This document shows positions 32,351 to 43,212 of a DNA stretch of 64,000 nucleotides, piece after piece. Under the pieces are notes generated by a model, which made no database searches, was not told the origin of the DNA, and saw only the letters and a program-made list of their open reading frames with translations. The position numbers were made by a program, and so were the translations under genes. Every line of letters starts with the position of its first letter. Within the stretch, counting starts at the first letter, position 1. Origin of the DNA: Tragulus kanchil (Eukaryota > Chordata > Mammalia > Artiodactyla > Tragulidae); NCBI GenBank assembly GCA_022376925.1, contig JAIOJX010000032.1, positions 201,124,939-201,188,938 of the forward strand. Direction: 5' to 3'.

Positions 32351-34475
32351 GTCAAGATGGAGAGCCACTCATGGCTTTCAAGTCAGACATAGTACCCTCC
32401 TCCATTTGCACGCCATTTATCCCAAACCCTGTTCTTTCAGCCTCTTGCACTGAGCTATGTGGCAAACTCTTCTCTATTGGTGTCCACTGACCTCACACTC
32501 ATGTTCAGCATGCCAGAAGTGAATTTGGCCCCTACCAGCTGCCATGAGCTTTGAGTAGAAACATCCTAACCTAACTCCATTGTGTGGCTAGCCAGCTTGC
32601 CCAGCTTCCTGCCCTCACTCCTCCTTTCTATGCTAGTTCACCCATGGGGACTCAAGCCCAGTCCTGAAGTCCAATGACAACTGGCCACCCTGCTTCCCTG
32701 TGACCATTAGTGCTGACTGCTCTCAACACCAAGAATTATCCTTGCTAGGAGATCCCTGGTCCACCTCAGAAGTCCAGCCCCACAATGTTTTGGTTCTCAT
32801 CACCATCAGACATTGAGCTACATGTTCTCAAATTGGTCCACGAACCATCCACGTCAGGATCATCCAATATGCTTGTTACGGGCAGATCCTCAAGCTAATC
32901 TCACTCCAGACACTTTCAAGGTAGAGTCTGCACTTTTAACCAATGTCCTAGATAATGTGTTCTGACATCAAAGTTTGAGAGTCAACTTTCTAAACCTTGA
33001 AAGCTTGACAATTTAAATATTGTTGGCACCCTCTTCCCTCAGTCAGTTTTGGCTTATACTCTTCACACTGCCAAATACTCTCAGGATGCTAGGGAAATTC
33101 AAATGATGTAATCTCCAACATAGCCTCAAGAAGAGTGGCTGGAAGATGGTCGATACTTTACAAATGTGTTTCAAATCACTGTCAATGACCTGAGGCTAGG
33201 CTGGTAGCCTGCCAGGGCTACTCTAAGCATTCTTGCTTCTGTGTACCATTCCACGTGGGTGAAAGCCATCATTCCAGGACATGAAATCAGGTGGCAACTT
33301 AGATTTTCATGTTAGCTACACATAGTTTCTGCAAACACAAGCAGCTCCTGAAACTTAAGCTGGTCCCTTGGGCATAGTTGTCCCCGCAAAATGGGCCCAG
33401 GTAGTAAAATCAGAGCTGAGAACTGAAGAATGAGTTGGCTTGTACCAGTCAAGATGGAGAGCCACTCATGGCTTTCAAGTCAGACATAGTACCCTCCTCC
33501 ATTTGCACGCCATTTATCCCAAACCCTGTTCTTTCAGCCTCTTGCACTGAGCTATGTGGCAAACTCTTCTCTATTGGTGTCCACTGACCTCACACTCATG
33601 TTCAGCATGCCAGAAGTGAATTTGGCCCCTACCAGCTGCCATGAGCTTTGAGTAGAAACATCCTAACCTAACTCCATTGTGTGGCTAGCCAGCTTGCCCA
33701 GCTTCCTGCCCTCACTCCTCCTTTCTATGCTAGTTCACCCATGGGGACTCAAGCCCAGTCCTGAAGTCCAATGACAACTGGCCACCCTGCTTCCCTGTGA
33801 CCATTAGTGCTGACTGCTCTCAACACCAAGAATTATCCTTGCTAGGAGATCCCTGGTCCACCTCAGAAGTCCAGCCCCACAATGTTTTGGTTCTCATCAC
33901 CATCAGACATTGAGCTACATGTTCTCAAATTGGTCCACGAACCATCCACGTCAGGATCATCCAATATGCTTGTTACGGGCAGATCCTCAAGCTAATCTCA
34001 CTCCAGACACTTTCAAGGTAGAGTCTGCACTTTTAACCAATGTCCTAGATAATGTGTTCTGACATCAAAGTTTGAGAGTCAACTTTCTAAACCTTGAAAG
34101 CTTGACAATTTAAATATTGTTGGCACCCTCTTCCCTCAGTCAGTTTTGGCTTATACTCTTCACACTGCCAAATACTCTCAGGATGCTAGGGAAATTCAAA
34201 TGATGTAATCTCCAACATAGCCTCAAGAAGAGTGGCTGGAAGATGGTCGATACTTTACAAATGTGTTTCAAATCACTGTCAATGACCTGAGGCTAGGCTG
34301 GTAGCCTGCCAGGGCTACTCTAAGCATTCTTGCTTCTGTGTACCATTCCACGTGGGTGAAAGCCATCATTCCAGGACATGAAATCAGGTGGCAACTTAGA
34401 TTTTCATGTTAGCTACACATAGTTTCTGCAAACACAAGCAGCTCCCTGAAACTTAAGCTGGTCCCTTGGGCATTA
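32304..34475. repeat. Tandem duplication 12 (unit ~1,097 bp)
   Basis: Copy A is about 32304-33375 and copy B about 33401-34474. Copy A ends 'gggcatagttgtccccgc' where B continues 'gggcattagattctgcaaac', again a damaged continuation. The bodies are almost identical (agctcctga/agctccctga). The unit is mostly unassigned, with a MER5A-like piece. Confidence 0.95.
32820..32985 (+). mobile_element. MER5A-like hAT DNA transposon fragment (copy A; copy B at 33917-34082)
   Basis: 'atgttctcaaattggtccac', 'gaaccatccacgtcaggatc' and the closing 'catcaaagtttgagagtc' give the MER5A ends: a 'ttctcaaagtgtggtcc'-like start and an 'aaagtttgagaacc'-like terminal inverted repeat. Confidence 0.65.
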
Positions 34476-34547
34476 GATTCTGCAAACCACCTCTGCTGCC
34501 ACCAGCCATGGGACACAATGCAGAGTAGGATGCTGCTGTGTGCCTGT

Positions 34548-34749
34548 GTTAGTCACTCAGTTGTGCCCAACTCTTGGTGACCCCATGGACTGTAGCCCAC
34601 CAGGCTCCTCTGTCTGTGGGATTCTCCAGTCAAGAATACTGGAGTGGGTTGCCATTTCCTTCTCCAAAGTATCTTCCCAACCCAGGGATCGAACCTGGGG
34701 TTCCTGAATTGTAGGCAGATTCTTTACAGTCTGAGCCACCAGGGAAATC
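34548..34749 (-). mobile_element. Bov-tA SINE
   Basis: 'gtcactcagttgtgcccaac', 'ccccatggactgtagcccac', 'aatactggagtgggttgcc', 'cagggatcgaacctgggg' and 'ctgagccaccagggaaatcc'. Close to full length and little diverged. Confidence 0.93.
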
Positions 34750-34959
34750 CTGATATTCTCAGTAAAGCATGGTGTACTTTTGAATCATTATTATTTCTTT
34801 TCTCTTGGAAAAATTAGCTTGATTTTACCCAAATGTGTTTCCATTGAGGCCAGTAAGAACAACAAACTTAGTTGCTTAAATGATTGCCATGATGGAGCAT
34901 TACCTGTAAGAACTCTTATTCCCCAGGGACACTGGGGAGCATCTCTGTGTAGGAAAGGG

Positions 34960-35110
34960 CACCCAGTGGGAAGGGTGTGGCTTTGGATCAACAGATCCAG
35001 GTTTAAACCCACTAGGGCTCACCAGTTGAATGACCTCGAATTAAGACTTCTGAACCTCAACTGCTTAACCCCCACCCAGAACCTCAGTGTCCTCACCTGT
35101 GATGTGGAAA
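34960..35110 (+). mobile_element. MIR SINE
   Basis: 'gctttggatcaacagatcca', 'ggtttaaacccactaggg', 'aatgacctcgaattaaga' and 'cctcagtgtcctcacctgtg' match a forward MIR. Confidence 0.65.
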
Positions 35111-35409
35111 CATGGTTTCCATGGATACAGCAAATCTTCATTCTTCCCACCCTCCCTGGTGATTCCAACAAGGCTGGCAAGAGGGAGCCTTGCCTTCCTG
35201 CAGCGCTTCCTTTGCTTGTACTTGAAACCTATCAAATCAGCATCTATTGTTGGCCCCTCCATGGTCCCTGGGCCTCCTCACCCTCAGAAACAGACCAGGT
35301 ATGAATAATGAAACACAAGTCACTTGGCATAAGCACGTGAAAATCAACCAGATTTTCTAGAGCTCAGGTCTTCTTCCTAGGTCAGGACACTCATTAGTCT
35401 TAAGTCATA
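35111..35409. other. Unassigned sequence
   Basis: Part of a 174-codon plus-strand open frame (34780-35304), the longest in the window. It runs through the MIR and has no domain, so I do not call a gene. Confidence 0.4.
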
Positions 35410-35930
35410 TAAAAGTCAGAGTATCATTTTTCCTTCTCCCACATACATGCATTAGTATACAATATTTGTTTTGCTCTTTCTGACTTACTTCCCTCTGTAC
35501 GACAGACGCAAGGTCCATCCACATCTCTACAACTGGCCCCATTTCATTCCCTTTTATGGCTGAGTAATATTTCATTGTATGTGTGTGCCACATAGTCTTT
35601 ATCCTAGTTCCCAGGCAGGAATAGAAATGTAGAATAGAGAATGGATCTGTAGACACAGAGAGGGATGGATAAGGTGGGATGCACTGGGAGATTAGGCTTG
35701 GCATTTATCATGTGTAAAATAGATAGCTCGGGGGATCCTGCTCTATAGGTAGGGAGCTGAGCTCACTGTCCTGTGATGACCTGGATGGGTATGATGGGGG
35801 AGAGAGGTTGGAAGGGAGGCCCAAGAGAGGGGATATATGTACACATGTAGCTGACTCACTTCATCGTACAGCAGAAACTAACACAACATTGTAAATCAAT
35901 TATACTCTAAAAAAATAAAATAAAAATAGA
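35410..35930 (+). mobile_element. L1 3' end with 5' inversion (twin-priming type)
   Basis: The left 190 bases are the reverse complement of the L1 ORF2 3' end; the minus strand encodes an ORF2 C-terminus-like 'MKYYSAIKGNEM...'. Near 35600 the sequence switches to the forward L1 3' UTR ('cagagagggatggataagg', 'gtgtaaaatagatagctcgg', 'cagcagaaactaacacaaca', 'aaatcaattatactctaaa') and ends in an A-rich tail. A 5' segment inverted against a 3' segment with a tail is the classic twin-priming product. Confidence 0.85.
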
Positions 35931-35957
35931 GTAACTTTGTGCAAGAATAACTTGAAA

Positions 35958-36091
35958 ACTGTAACTCGTAATGATGATGGATATTAACTGAGCTGATTGA
36001 GATGATCATTTGTAAACATAGACAAATATTATATCATTGCATTGTATACCTGAGACTAAAATGCCTGTTATGCCTCAGTTTAAAAAAAAAA
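35958..36091 (+). mobile_element. Older L1 (L1M-like) 3' end (copy A; copy B at 37077-37210)
   Basis: 'gatgatggatattaactgag', 'tgatcatttgtaaacatag', 'tgcattgtatacctgagac' and 'cagtttaaaaaaaaaaaa' follow an older L1 3' end. The words 'agaataacttgaaaa' and 'agaataatttgaaaa' on either side may be its target-site duplication. Confidence 0.6.
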
Positions 36092-36489
36092 AAGAATAAT
36101 TTGAAAAAAAGAGTAACTTTGCATTCCACATAAACTCTGAGAGCAGAGCGCATCCCTGCCATGCACCCCATAGTGAGGGAGCAGAGCACCAGGTGGGGGC
36201 GGGGGAGAGAAAGGTGTGTGGGATAGGTGCCCGAGAACCCTAGCCAGAGGTATCACGTTTCCATGTAGAAAACAACACTCTCAGCCTCTCTCTGCCCCCA
36301 CCTCCTGGTTCCTCCCTTCAAAACAAGAAACTTATCAGACCCCTGAATGTGGGAGAAGGAATCTAATTTTCTTCACTCCCTCTCCGTTGTGTGCAGGGAG
36401 CCCTAATCCCTGGATTGTTTCTTCTCTGCTTGTTCGCTTGTTCATACAGTAAGTTGACTAAGTTCAGCTCCTATAATGACAACAATAAC

Positions 36490-36640
36490 CATAACTGATG
36501 CCTACTGAGCACTTATAGGCCAGGCACTGATTCAGTATTTTATAGGCATCAATTCATTTAATTCTCACAATAATATCCATTAGAGACAGTTGAATTTGGT
36601 CACACAGCTATCAAATGGCAGAGTTGAGCTCTTTTTTTAC
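36490..36640 (-). mobile_element. MIR SINE, damaged copy A
   Basis: 'actgagcacttataggccag', 'cattcaatt'-type middle and 'ggtcacacagctatcaaatg', with about 40 central bases missing compared with copy B. The loss coincides with the end of the duplicated unit. Confidence 0.8.
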
Positions 36641-36646
36641 TCCCCT

Positions 36647-37049
36647 TACAACTGGCCCCATTTCATTCCCTTTATGGCTGAGTAATATTTCATTGTATGT
36701 GTGTGCCACATAGTCTTTATCCTAGTTCCCAGGCAGGAATAGAAATGTAGAATAGAGAATGGATCTGTAGACACAGAGAGGGATGGATAAGGTGGGATGC
36801 ACTGGGAGATTAGGCTTGGCATTTATCATGTGTAAAATAGATAGCTCGGGGGATCCTGCTCTATAGGTAGGGAGCTGAGCTCACTGTCCTGTGATGACCT
36901 GGATGGGTATGATGGGGGAGAGAGGTTGGAAGGGAGGCCCAAGAGAGGGAATATATGTACACATGTAGCTGACTCACTTCATTGTACAGCAGAAACTAAC
37001 ACAACATTGTAAATCAATTATACTCTAAAAAAATAAAATAAAAATAGAG
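36647..37049 (+). mobile_element. L1 3' end with 5' inversion (part carried in copy B)
   Basis: Duplicate of 35528-35930. The duplicated unit begins inside the inverted ORF2 segment, so this copy lacks its first ~120 bases. Confidence 0.85.
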
Positions 37050-37608
37050 TAACTTTGTGCAAGAATAACTTGAAAACTGTAACTCGTAATGATGATGGAT
37101 ATTAACTGAGCTGATTGAGATGATCATTTGTAAACATAGACAAATATTATATCATTGCATTGTACACCTGAGACTAAAATGCCTGTTATGCCTCAGTTTT
37201 AAAAAAAAAAGAATAATTTGAAAAAAAGAGTAACTTTGCATTCCACATAAACTCTGAGAGCAGAGCGCATCCCTGCCATGCACCCCATAGTGAGGGAGCA
37301 GAGCACCAGGTGGGGGCGGGGGAGAGAAAGGTGTGTGGGATAGGTGCCCGAGAACCCTAGCCAGAGGTATCACGTTTCCATGTAGAAAACAACACTCTCA
37401 GCCTCTCTCTGCCCCCACCTCCTGGTTCCTCCCTTCAAAACAAGAAACTTATCAGACCCCTGAATGTGGGAGAAGGAATCTAATTTTCTTCACTCCCTCT
37501 CCGTTGTGTGCAGGGAGCCCTAATCCCTGGATTGTTTCTTCTCTGCTTGTTCGCTTGTTCATACAGTAAGTTGACTAAGTTCAGCTCCTATAATGACAAC
37601 AATAACCA

Positions 37609-37780
37609 TAACTGATGCCTACTGAGCACTTATAGGCCAGGCACTGATTCAGTATTTTATAGGCATCAATTCATTTAATTCTCACAATAATATCCTGAAA
37701 GGCATTAGAGAGATTCAGATAGATTAAGTAACTTGCCTTAAGGTCACACAGCTATCAAATGGCAGAGTTGAGATTCAAGC
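37609..37780 (-). mobile_element. MIR SINE, intact copy B
   Basis: 'gatgcctactgagcacttat', 'catttaattctcacaataat', 'gattaagtaacttgccttaa' and 'ggtcacacagctatcaaatg' give the whole MIR core in reverse. Confidence 0.88.
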
Positions 37781-38164
37781 CCAGTATGCTATACTGCCTC
37801 TTGTTACACTGCAAAGGTGGGGGCAGGGGTGTCAACTTGAGGGCGTGACTTCAATTCTGGACACATGTTTTAGATAGAGCCACATTATGGCTATATGTCA
37901 AGAATGTTCTCATATTTGGCCATGAATTCCTGGAAGTTAGGTAATGATTCTCAGTAGACCTTTAAAACCAGGAGAGACAAAATGTGCCAGGTGCAAATTC
38001 ATACAAGTGTGTATCCAAAGCTGCTTGGTAGATTCGCCTGGGAGGAGAGCCCAGGTGCTCAAAAGGCACACTTGGCCATCATCCTAATCTGTCCATTGAG
38101 CACCAGGGACAGTAGGGTATGGGGAGAATAGCAGAAGCAGCTATAAACAGCACATGCAATACAA
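37781..38164. other. Unassigned sequence
   Basis: No clear family. Part may be a diverged repeat flank, but nothing can be named. Confidence 0.35.
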
Positions 38165-38430
38165 CTTGGTGGGGGGAGGAAGGCAAATTATAATAGTAAT
38201 AGCAAGTATATGACCAGACACTGTTCTAAGGGCTTTATGTATATTATCTCATTTAATTCACATTACAGTCCTAGAGGGAAGTACTATTGATGTTCAACTT
38301 TATAAATGGGAAACTGAAGCTAAGTAACATGCCCAAAGTCGTGCAGCTGATAATGAGGAGGCTGAGTTTTGGAGCCAGCAGTCTAGCCCAAGTCCATGAT
38401 CTTAACTATTACATTCCACTTGAAGGGGGA
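38165..38430 (-). mobile_element. MIR SINE
   Basis: 'ccagacactgttctaagggc', 'tatctcatttaattcacatt', 'tataaatgggaaactgaagc' and 'taagtaacatgcccaaagtc'. A near-complete reverse MIR. Confidence 0.88.
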
Positions 38431-38454
38431 AAAAAAGAGAAAGCAAGCAAGCAA

Positions 38455-38660
38455 GTTCAGGCTCTGGAGACAGAATGGAGCTCAGATCCTGACTCTACCA
38501 CCTATTATTAAAGTAACTAAAAGTTGTACAATATCTCTAAGCCTCAGTTTGCTCCTGTGTAGAAGAGAGAGCTGCCCCACCCCCAGCGCCCAGCAGGACT
38601 GTGTAAGGATGAAGGAACTTATCAAGTACCAAGTGTCTAAGACCCTGGTAGGAAGTCAAC
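38455..38660 (+). mobile_element. MIR SINE
   Basis: 'caggctctggagacagaatg', 'cagatcctgactctaccacc', 'ctctaagcctcagtttgctc' and 'gtgtaaggatgaaggaactt' in forward order. It lies opposite in orientation to the MIR just upstream. Confidence 0.8.
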
Positions 38661-38699
38661 CAGCGTGTTTCATCTGCTCCTACCATCACAGTTACTGAT

Positions 38700-38900
38700 C
38701 CTGTGTTGACCCTAGAGATGTAAAGTTACCAAAACATTGTCCCTGCCTTCAAGGAGCTCCCTGCCTTGCAGAGCTGGGTGGAGACACAGAAGCAGGATTA
38801 TAACATAAGGTGACACATGCAGTGAGAGGGGTGTGAGCCTAGTGCTACGAAAGACAGAGCAGAGAGTGTTTCCTCTACCTAGAACTGTCGGACCATTGTA
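38700..38900 (+). mobile_element. L2 LINE fragment
   Basis: 'ttgtccctgccttcaaggag', 'ctggtgg'-like spacer and 'gagggtgtg'-like middle around 'gcagtgagaggggtgtgagc' resemble the L2 3' region. Confidence 0.5.
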
Positions 38901-39127
38901 TCCGGATGTTGCTGGTCAAATAGGAAGGAAAAGAGTGACTATTCCCATCTAACTTACAACCTTTTACTTCCACCATCGTCAAGGTTTAGATTCTACCTTC
39001 TCTTCCTGTGACACAATAGGGAAGTTAAGACTATCTGTTTCACTAACTTTCTTTGAAGGACATCACAGGCCAATAGCAAAAGAGCTGACACCATCCGGAG
39101 GGCTGCCTGTGGGTTGCATTTTAAACT
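38901..39127. other. Unassigned single-copy sequence
   Basis: Nothing recognised. Repeat-free by eye. Confidence 0.4.
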
Positions 39128-39344
39128 GTTCTTGTTTTCTCATAACACAATAAGGAACCCAAGGGGCTGTTTTATATTCCAAATACCTAAAGATTATAAT
39201 CCATTATAGGGATGTATTTGTTCCTCGGAACTGAGATAATGCTGGGCAAAGCTGCAGAATTAATTGCCCTGGAGCTATAAATCTCCTCTTTATTTCTTGA
39301 TGAGTTTACAACGACAACTTGTAAATTTTCCCACCCCTATCTAC

Positions 39345-39346
<2 letters not shown>

Positions 39347-39382
<36 letters not shown>
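39347..39382. repeat. (AC)n microsatellite (copy A; copy B at 40430-40465)
   Basis: About 18 uninterrupted AC units, of equal length in both copies of the unit. Confidence 0.97.
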
Positions 39383-39386
<4 letters not shown>

Positions 39387-39449
39387 TGCCTAGTAGGGAA
39401 GGTAGCCAGGAAGTTGATTTTATCAGCGACAACAACATAATAAACAGCA

Positions 39450-39665
39450 ATAAGGACAGAGCAATTCAGTGAGTGCTTCCTGCACGTGAGGCTCTCCACC
39501 AGGCACCTACACAATCTCTACCAGTCCTCATAGCAAGCCCGTAGCTTCTCTTGCCTTCATTTTCAATAAGGAGATAGGTGGATGCTTAGAGCATCTCAAA
39601 GAAGTAAGGTAACCTGCTCAAGACAGAGCTGGTAAACCAAGTCAGGACTCAAACCCAAGCAATGG
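39450..39665 (-). mobile_element. MIR SINE (copy A; copy B at 40533-40748)
   Basis: 'agtgagtgcttcctgcacgt', 'gccttcattttcaataagga', 'gaagtaaggtaacctgctca' and 'gtcaggactcaaacccaagc' in reverse MIR order. Confidence 0.75.
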
Positions 39666-40427
39666 AGAGCAGGGTCATGTCCGTACCTATAAGCTGTCCA
39701 GAGACCATTGGGACAAGAGTCAGGTTCCCTGCTGAATGTCAATAACACTCAGAGCTATTCTTTGCTTGGTCCACAAGGGCTGAGAATCCCAAGCAATGAT
39801 TTCTGGGGAACCAGTAAGTGGAACCCTAGATTAGAGTGGAGCTTACCATGCATACTGCCACTGCGTGGAAACTAGGAACCTGCTGGGTCAGAACTTTGAA
39901 AACCAAGTAAAATAGGCACCTGTTCTAGCTCCCAGTCCAGGAGGCTGGGTAGTGGGTGGGGGTAGAGGGACAGAATGAAGATCAATGATTAGTAAATGAT
40001 GAATGGAGCCCTGGAGGAAAAAAGAGAGGGAAAAAGAGGGGACTGTCATAATTGAGAGTAAGAGGGAAATAAGGCAAATTAGCAAGTTTTCAGAAAATAG
40101 AAACTCAGAAAACAGTTGCTAGGGCAATGTAATAAATTTTGCCTGATGGCATATTCCTCACTCAGGGGCCCTTGAGACTACTGAGCCAACACAATACCAA
40201 TTCCTACTCAGTTCTTGTTTTCTCATAACACAATAAGGAACCCAAGGGGCTGTTTTATATTCCAAATACCTAAAGATTATAATCCATTATAGGGATGTAT
40301 TTGTTCCTCGGAACTGAGATAATGCTGGGCAAAGCTGCAGAATTAATTGCCCTGGAGCTATAAATCTCCTCTTTATTTCTTGATGAGTTTACAACGACAA
40401 CTTGTAAATTTTCCCACCCCTATCTAC

Positions 40428-40469
<42 letters not shown>

Positions 40470-41293
40470 TGCCTAGTAGGGAAGGTAGCCAGGAAGTTGA
40501 TTTTATCAGCGACAACAACATAATAAACAGCAATAAGGACAGAGCAATTCAGTGAGTGCTTCCTGCACGTGAGGCTCTCCACCAGGCACCTACACAATCT
40601 CTACCAGTCCTCATAGCAAGCCCGTAGCTTCTCTTGCCTTCATTTTCAATAAGGAGATAGGTGGATGCTTAGAGCATCTCAAAGAAGTAAGGTAACCTGC
40701 TCAAGACAGAGCTGGTAAACCAAGTCAGGACTCAAACCCAAGCAATGGAGAGCAGGGTCATGTCCGTACCTATAAGCTGTCCAGAGACCATTGGGACAAG
40801 AGTCAGGTTCCCTGCTGAATGTCAATAACACTCAGAGCTATTCTTTGCTTGGTCCACAAGGGCTGAGAATCCCAAGCAATGATTTCTGGGGAACCAGTAA
40901 GTGGAACCCTAGATTAGAGTGGAGCTTACCATGCATACTGCCACTGCGTGGAAACTAGGAACCTGCTGGGTCAGAACTTTGAAAACCAAGTAAAATAGGC
41001 ACCTGTTCTAGCTCCCAGTCCAGGAGGCTGGGTAGTGGGTGGGGGTAGAGGGACAGAATGAAGATCAATGATTAGTAAATGATGAATGGAGCCCTGGAGG
41101 AAAAAAGAGAGGGAAAAAGAGGGGACTGTCATAATTGAGAGTAAGAGGGAAATAAGGCAAATTAGCAAGTTTTCAGAAAATAGAAACTCAGAAAACAGTT
41201 GCTAGGGCAATGTAATAAATTTTGCCTGATGGCATATTCCTCACTCAGGGGCCCTTGAGACTACTGAGCCAACACAATACCAATTCCTACTCA

Positions 41294-41404
41294 GTGACAT
41301 CTTAAAGGAGCTAATTCAGGATACAATCTGTAGTTTCCCTAAAATAAGCCTGCATCCTTTGTGCTCCACAGTTCTGACCCACGCCTTATACCAAGATTAT
41401 ATGA
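41294..41404. other. Unassigned sequence
   Basis: Short single-copy linker. Confidence 0.35.
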
Positions 41405-42415
41405 AATTCATTCATTCAACAAACACCTACAACACAGTGTCAGGCAGAGTGCTGGGAACTGATTACAATGCTCCCAGGCCTTTTCACTTCTAGTACAGGA
41501 GACAAATAGGTAAAATATAAATTCTGCTATATGGTCACCAATGCTTTGGAGAGAATGTATGAATGTATGACCAGGGGCTCAGGAAGTATCAGGTAGGACA
41601 AGGGAACTACATGTGACTTTCAATAGAGTCAGAGAAGGCTCACACAAGGCTGATGAAGAGCAAAGACACAGAGAAGGTAAGGGAGCAACGGGAGAGGAGG
41701 TTTTCAAGCAGCGAAAATAGCAACTGCAAAAGCCCTGAAGCATAAGCATGCTTGGCGTAGACAAAGAGCTCCAAAGCCAGAAGCTCTGGGCCCTAGTGAA
41801 CAAGGATAAAGCAGATAAGGTCAGAGAGGTCAAGGGATGGGGAGGGCTGAGCCCATTAGGGAACTTTGACTTCTATATGAGTGAAATTTATTATCATCAT
41901 ACAGTCGCTCAATCATGTCTGACTCTTACAACCTTATGGACTGCAGCACGCCAGGTTTCCCTGTCCTTCACCATCTCCAGAGTTTGCTCCAACTCATGTC
42001 CATTGAGTCAGTGATGCCATCCAACCATCTCATCCTCTGTCGTCCCCTTCTCTTGCCTACAATCTTTTCCAGCATCGGGGTCTTTTCTGAGTCAGCTTTT
42101 TGCATCAGATGGCCGAAGCATTGGAATAAGATAGGAAATCAGTGAAGTTTTCCGGGCAGAGAAACAACATGAAAAGGCTTATATCTGACCAGCATCATTC
42201 TGGGTTTTAAGTTAAGAAAAGACTTAAGTGGGGTAATGGAGGCAGTAGAGACTGGCCAGAAAATCAGTCGACATCCAGGAGAAAAACAATGGGGACCTGG
42301 ATCAGGATCGTAGCAGCAGAGGTAATGAGCAGCTAAATCATGACTGGCCAAAGGAATGGATGCGGAGGAGAAAGGCAAGAGGAGTCAAGGTCAACTCCAA
42401 GGTTATCCACACCCA
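41405..42415 (+). mobile_element. L2 LINE split by a BovB insertion
   Basis: Left part (41405-41895): 'cattcattcaacaaacacc', 'gtcaggcagagtgctgggaa', 'caaaagccctgaagcataag'. Right part (42129-42415): 'gggcagagaaacaacatgaa', 'ggaggcagtagagactgg', 'ggagtcaaggtcaactccaa'. The order continues across the BovB block, so one old L2 was interrupted. The right-hand two thirds recurs in copy B of duplication 15. Confidence 0.65.
41896..42128 (-). mobile_element. BovB (RTE) LINE 3' fragment (copy A)
   Basis: 'gtcgctcaatcatgtctgac', 'tatggactgcagcacgccag', 'gagtcagtgatgccatccaa', 'ctcatcctctgtcgtcccct' and 'agatggccgaagcattggaa'. Reverse-oriented BovB 3' end, about 230 bp, 5'-truncated. Confidence 0.9.
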
Positions 42416-42532
42416 GCTATGAGCTCTGAACTCAATTCCTACGAAGCCCCCAAGTCTAAGCTCCCTTGAATAAATTGTGAAGACATTTCATTCTTCACTT
42501 GTCTTTCATTTGCTGAAAGTATGCATTAGTAA

Positions 42533-42560
42533 GTATGTATGTATGTATGTAAGTAAGTAT
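42533..42560. repeat. (GTAT)n / (GTAA)n microsatellite (copy A; copy B at 43617-43644)
   Basis: 'aagtatgtatgtatgtatgt' followed by 'aagtaagtata'. Confidence 0.9.
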
Positions 42561-42689
42561 ACATTGGGGTAGTCGTAGAGACAGTGACACAGAGTGGGAA
42601 AGGAACCCCCTCACATTAAAATCCTTCACATTAGTTTATTTTGTTCACAGAAGTTCACGTTTAGTCCTCCCGTCCCTTGGGATATGTAC

Positions 42690-42763
42690 CACCACCACCA
42701 CTTCATAAACTGAGCTTCAGAGAAATGGAGAGCTTGTCCAGGCTTACACAGCATTTAGTCCTA
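42690..42763 (-). mobile_element. MIR fragment (copy A; copy B at 43774-43856)
   Basis: 'cttcataaactgagcttcag', 'agaaatggagagcttgtcc' and 'aggcttacacagcatttag' match the reverse MIR core, partial. Confidence 0.55.
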
Positions 42764-42979
42764 GGGTGACATCATCAGCTTCATACTAACATATGATTCA
42801 GAGAAATGGAGAGCTTGTCCAGGCTTACACAGGAGCGGGGCTAGCCACAAAGAGCTCCAAAGCCAGAAGCTCTGGGCCCTAGTGAACAAGGATAAAGCAG
42901 ATAAGGTCAGAGAGGTCAAGGGATGGGGAGGCTGAGCCCATTAGGAACTTTGACTTCTATATGAGTGAAATTTATTATC

Positions 42980-43212
42980 ATCATACAGTCGCTCAATCAT
43001 GTCTGACTCTTACAACCTTATGGACTGCAGCACGCCAGGTTTCCCTGTCCTTCACCATCTCCAGAGTTTGCTCCAACTCATGTCCATTGAGTCAGTGATG
43101 CCATCCAACCATCTCATCCTCTGTCGTCCCCTTCTCTTGCCTACAATCTTTTCCAGCATCGGGGTCTTTTCTGAGTCAGCTTTTTGCATCAGATGGCCGA
43201 AGCATTGGAATA
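42980..43212 (-). mobile_element. BovB (RTE) LINE 3' fragment (copy B)
   Basis: Duplicate of 41896-42128 in the repeated unit, identical by eye. Confidence 0.9.

Larger units (their letters stand above)
35528..37770. repeat. Tandem duplication 13 (unit ~1,119 bp)
   Basis: Copy A is about 35528-36646 and copy B about 36647-37770. Copy A has lost part of its MIR end: 'aatatccattagagacagt' against the longer stretch at 37690-37740. It then ends in 'ctctttttttactcccc', absent from B. Substitutions include catcgtac/cattgtac and gtatacctg/gtacacctg. Confidence 0.95.
39128..41293. repeat. Tandem duplication 14 (unit ~1,083 bp), clean junction
   Basis: Copy A is about 39128-40210 and copy B about 40211-41293. 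I see no internal difference, and the AC tract is the same length in both. The join 'ctactcag|ttcttg' has no garbled filler. It is the cleanest pair in the window, so it is the best single test of whether any pair is real. Confidence 0.95.

Noticed and set aside
34780..35304. 174-codon open frame as a protein-coding gene
   Set aside because: It is the longest frame in the window but passes through a MIR-like repeat, has no recognised domain, and shows no splice or promoter context.
39347..39382. CRISPR-like or regular short repeats
   Set aside because: This and similar tracts are simple microsatellites without spacers, and the genome is mammalian.
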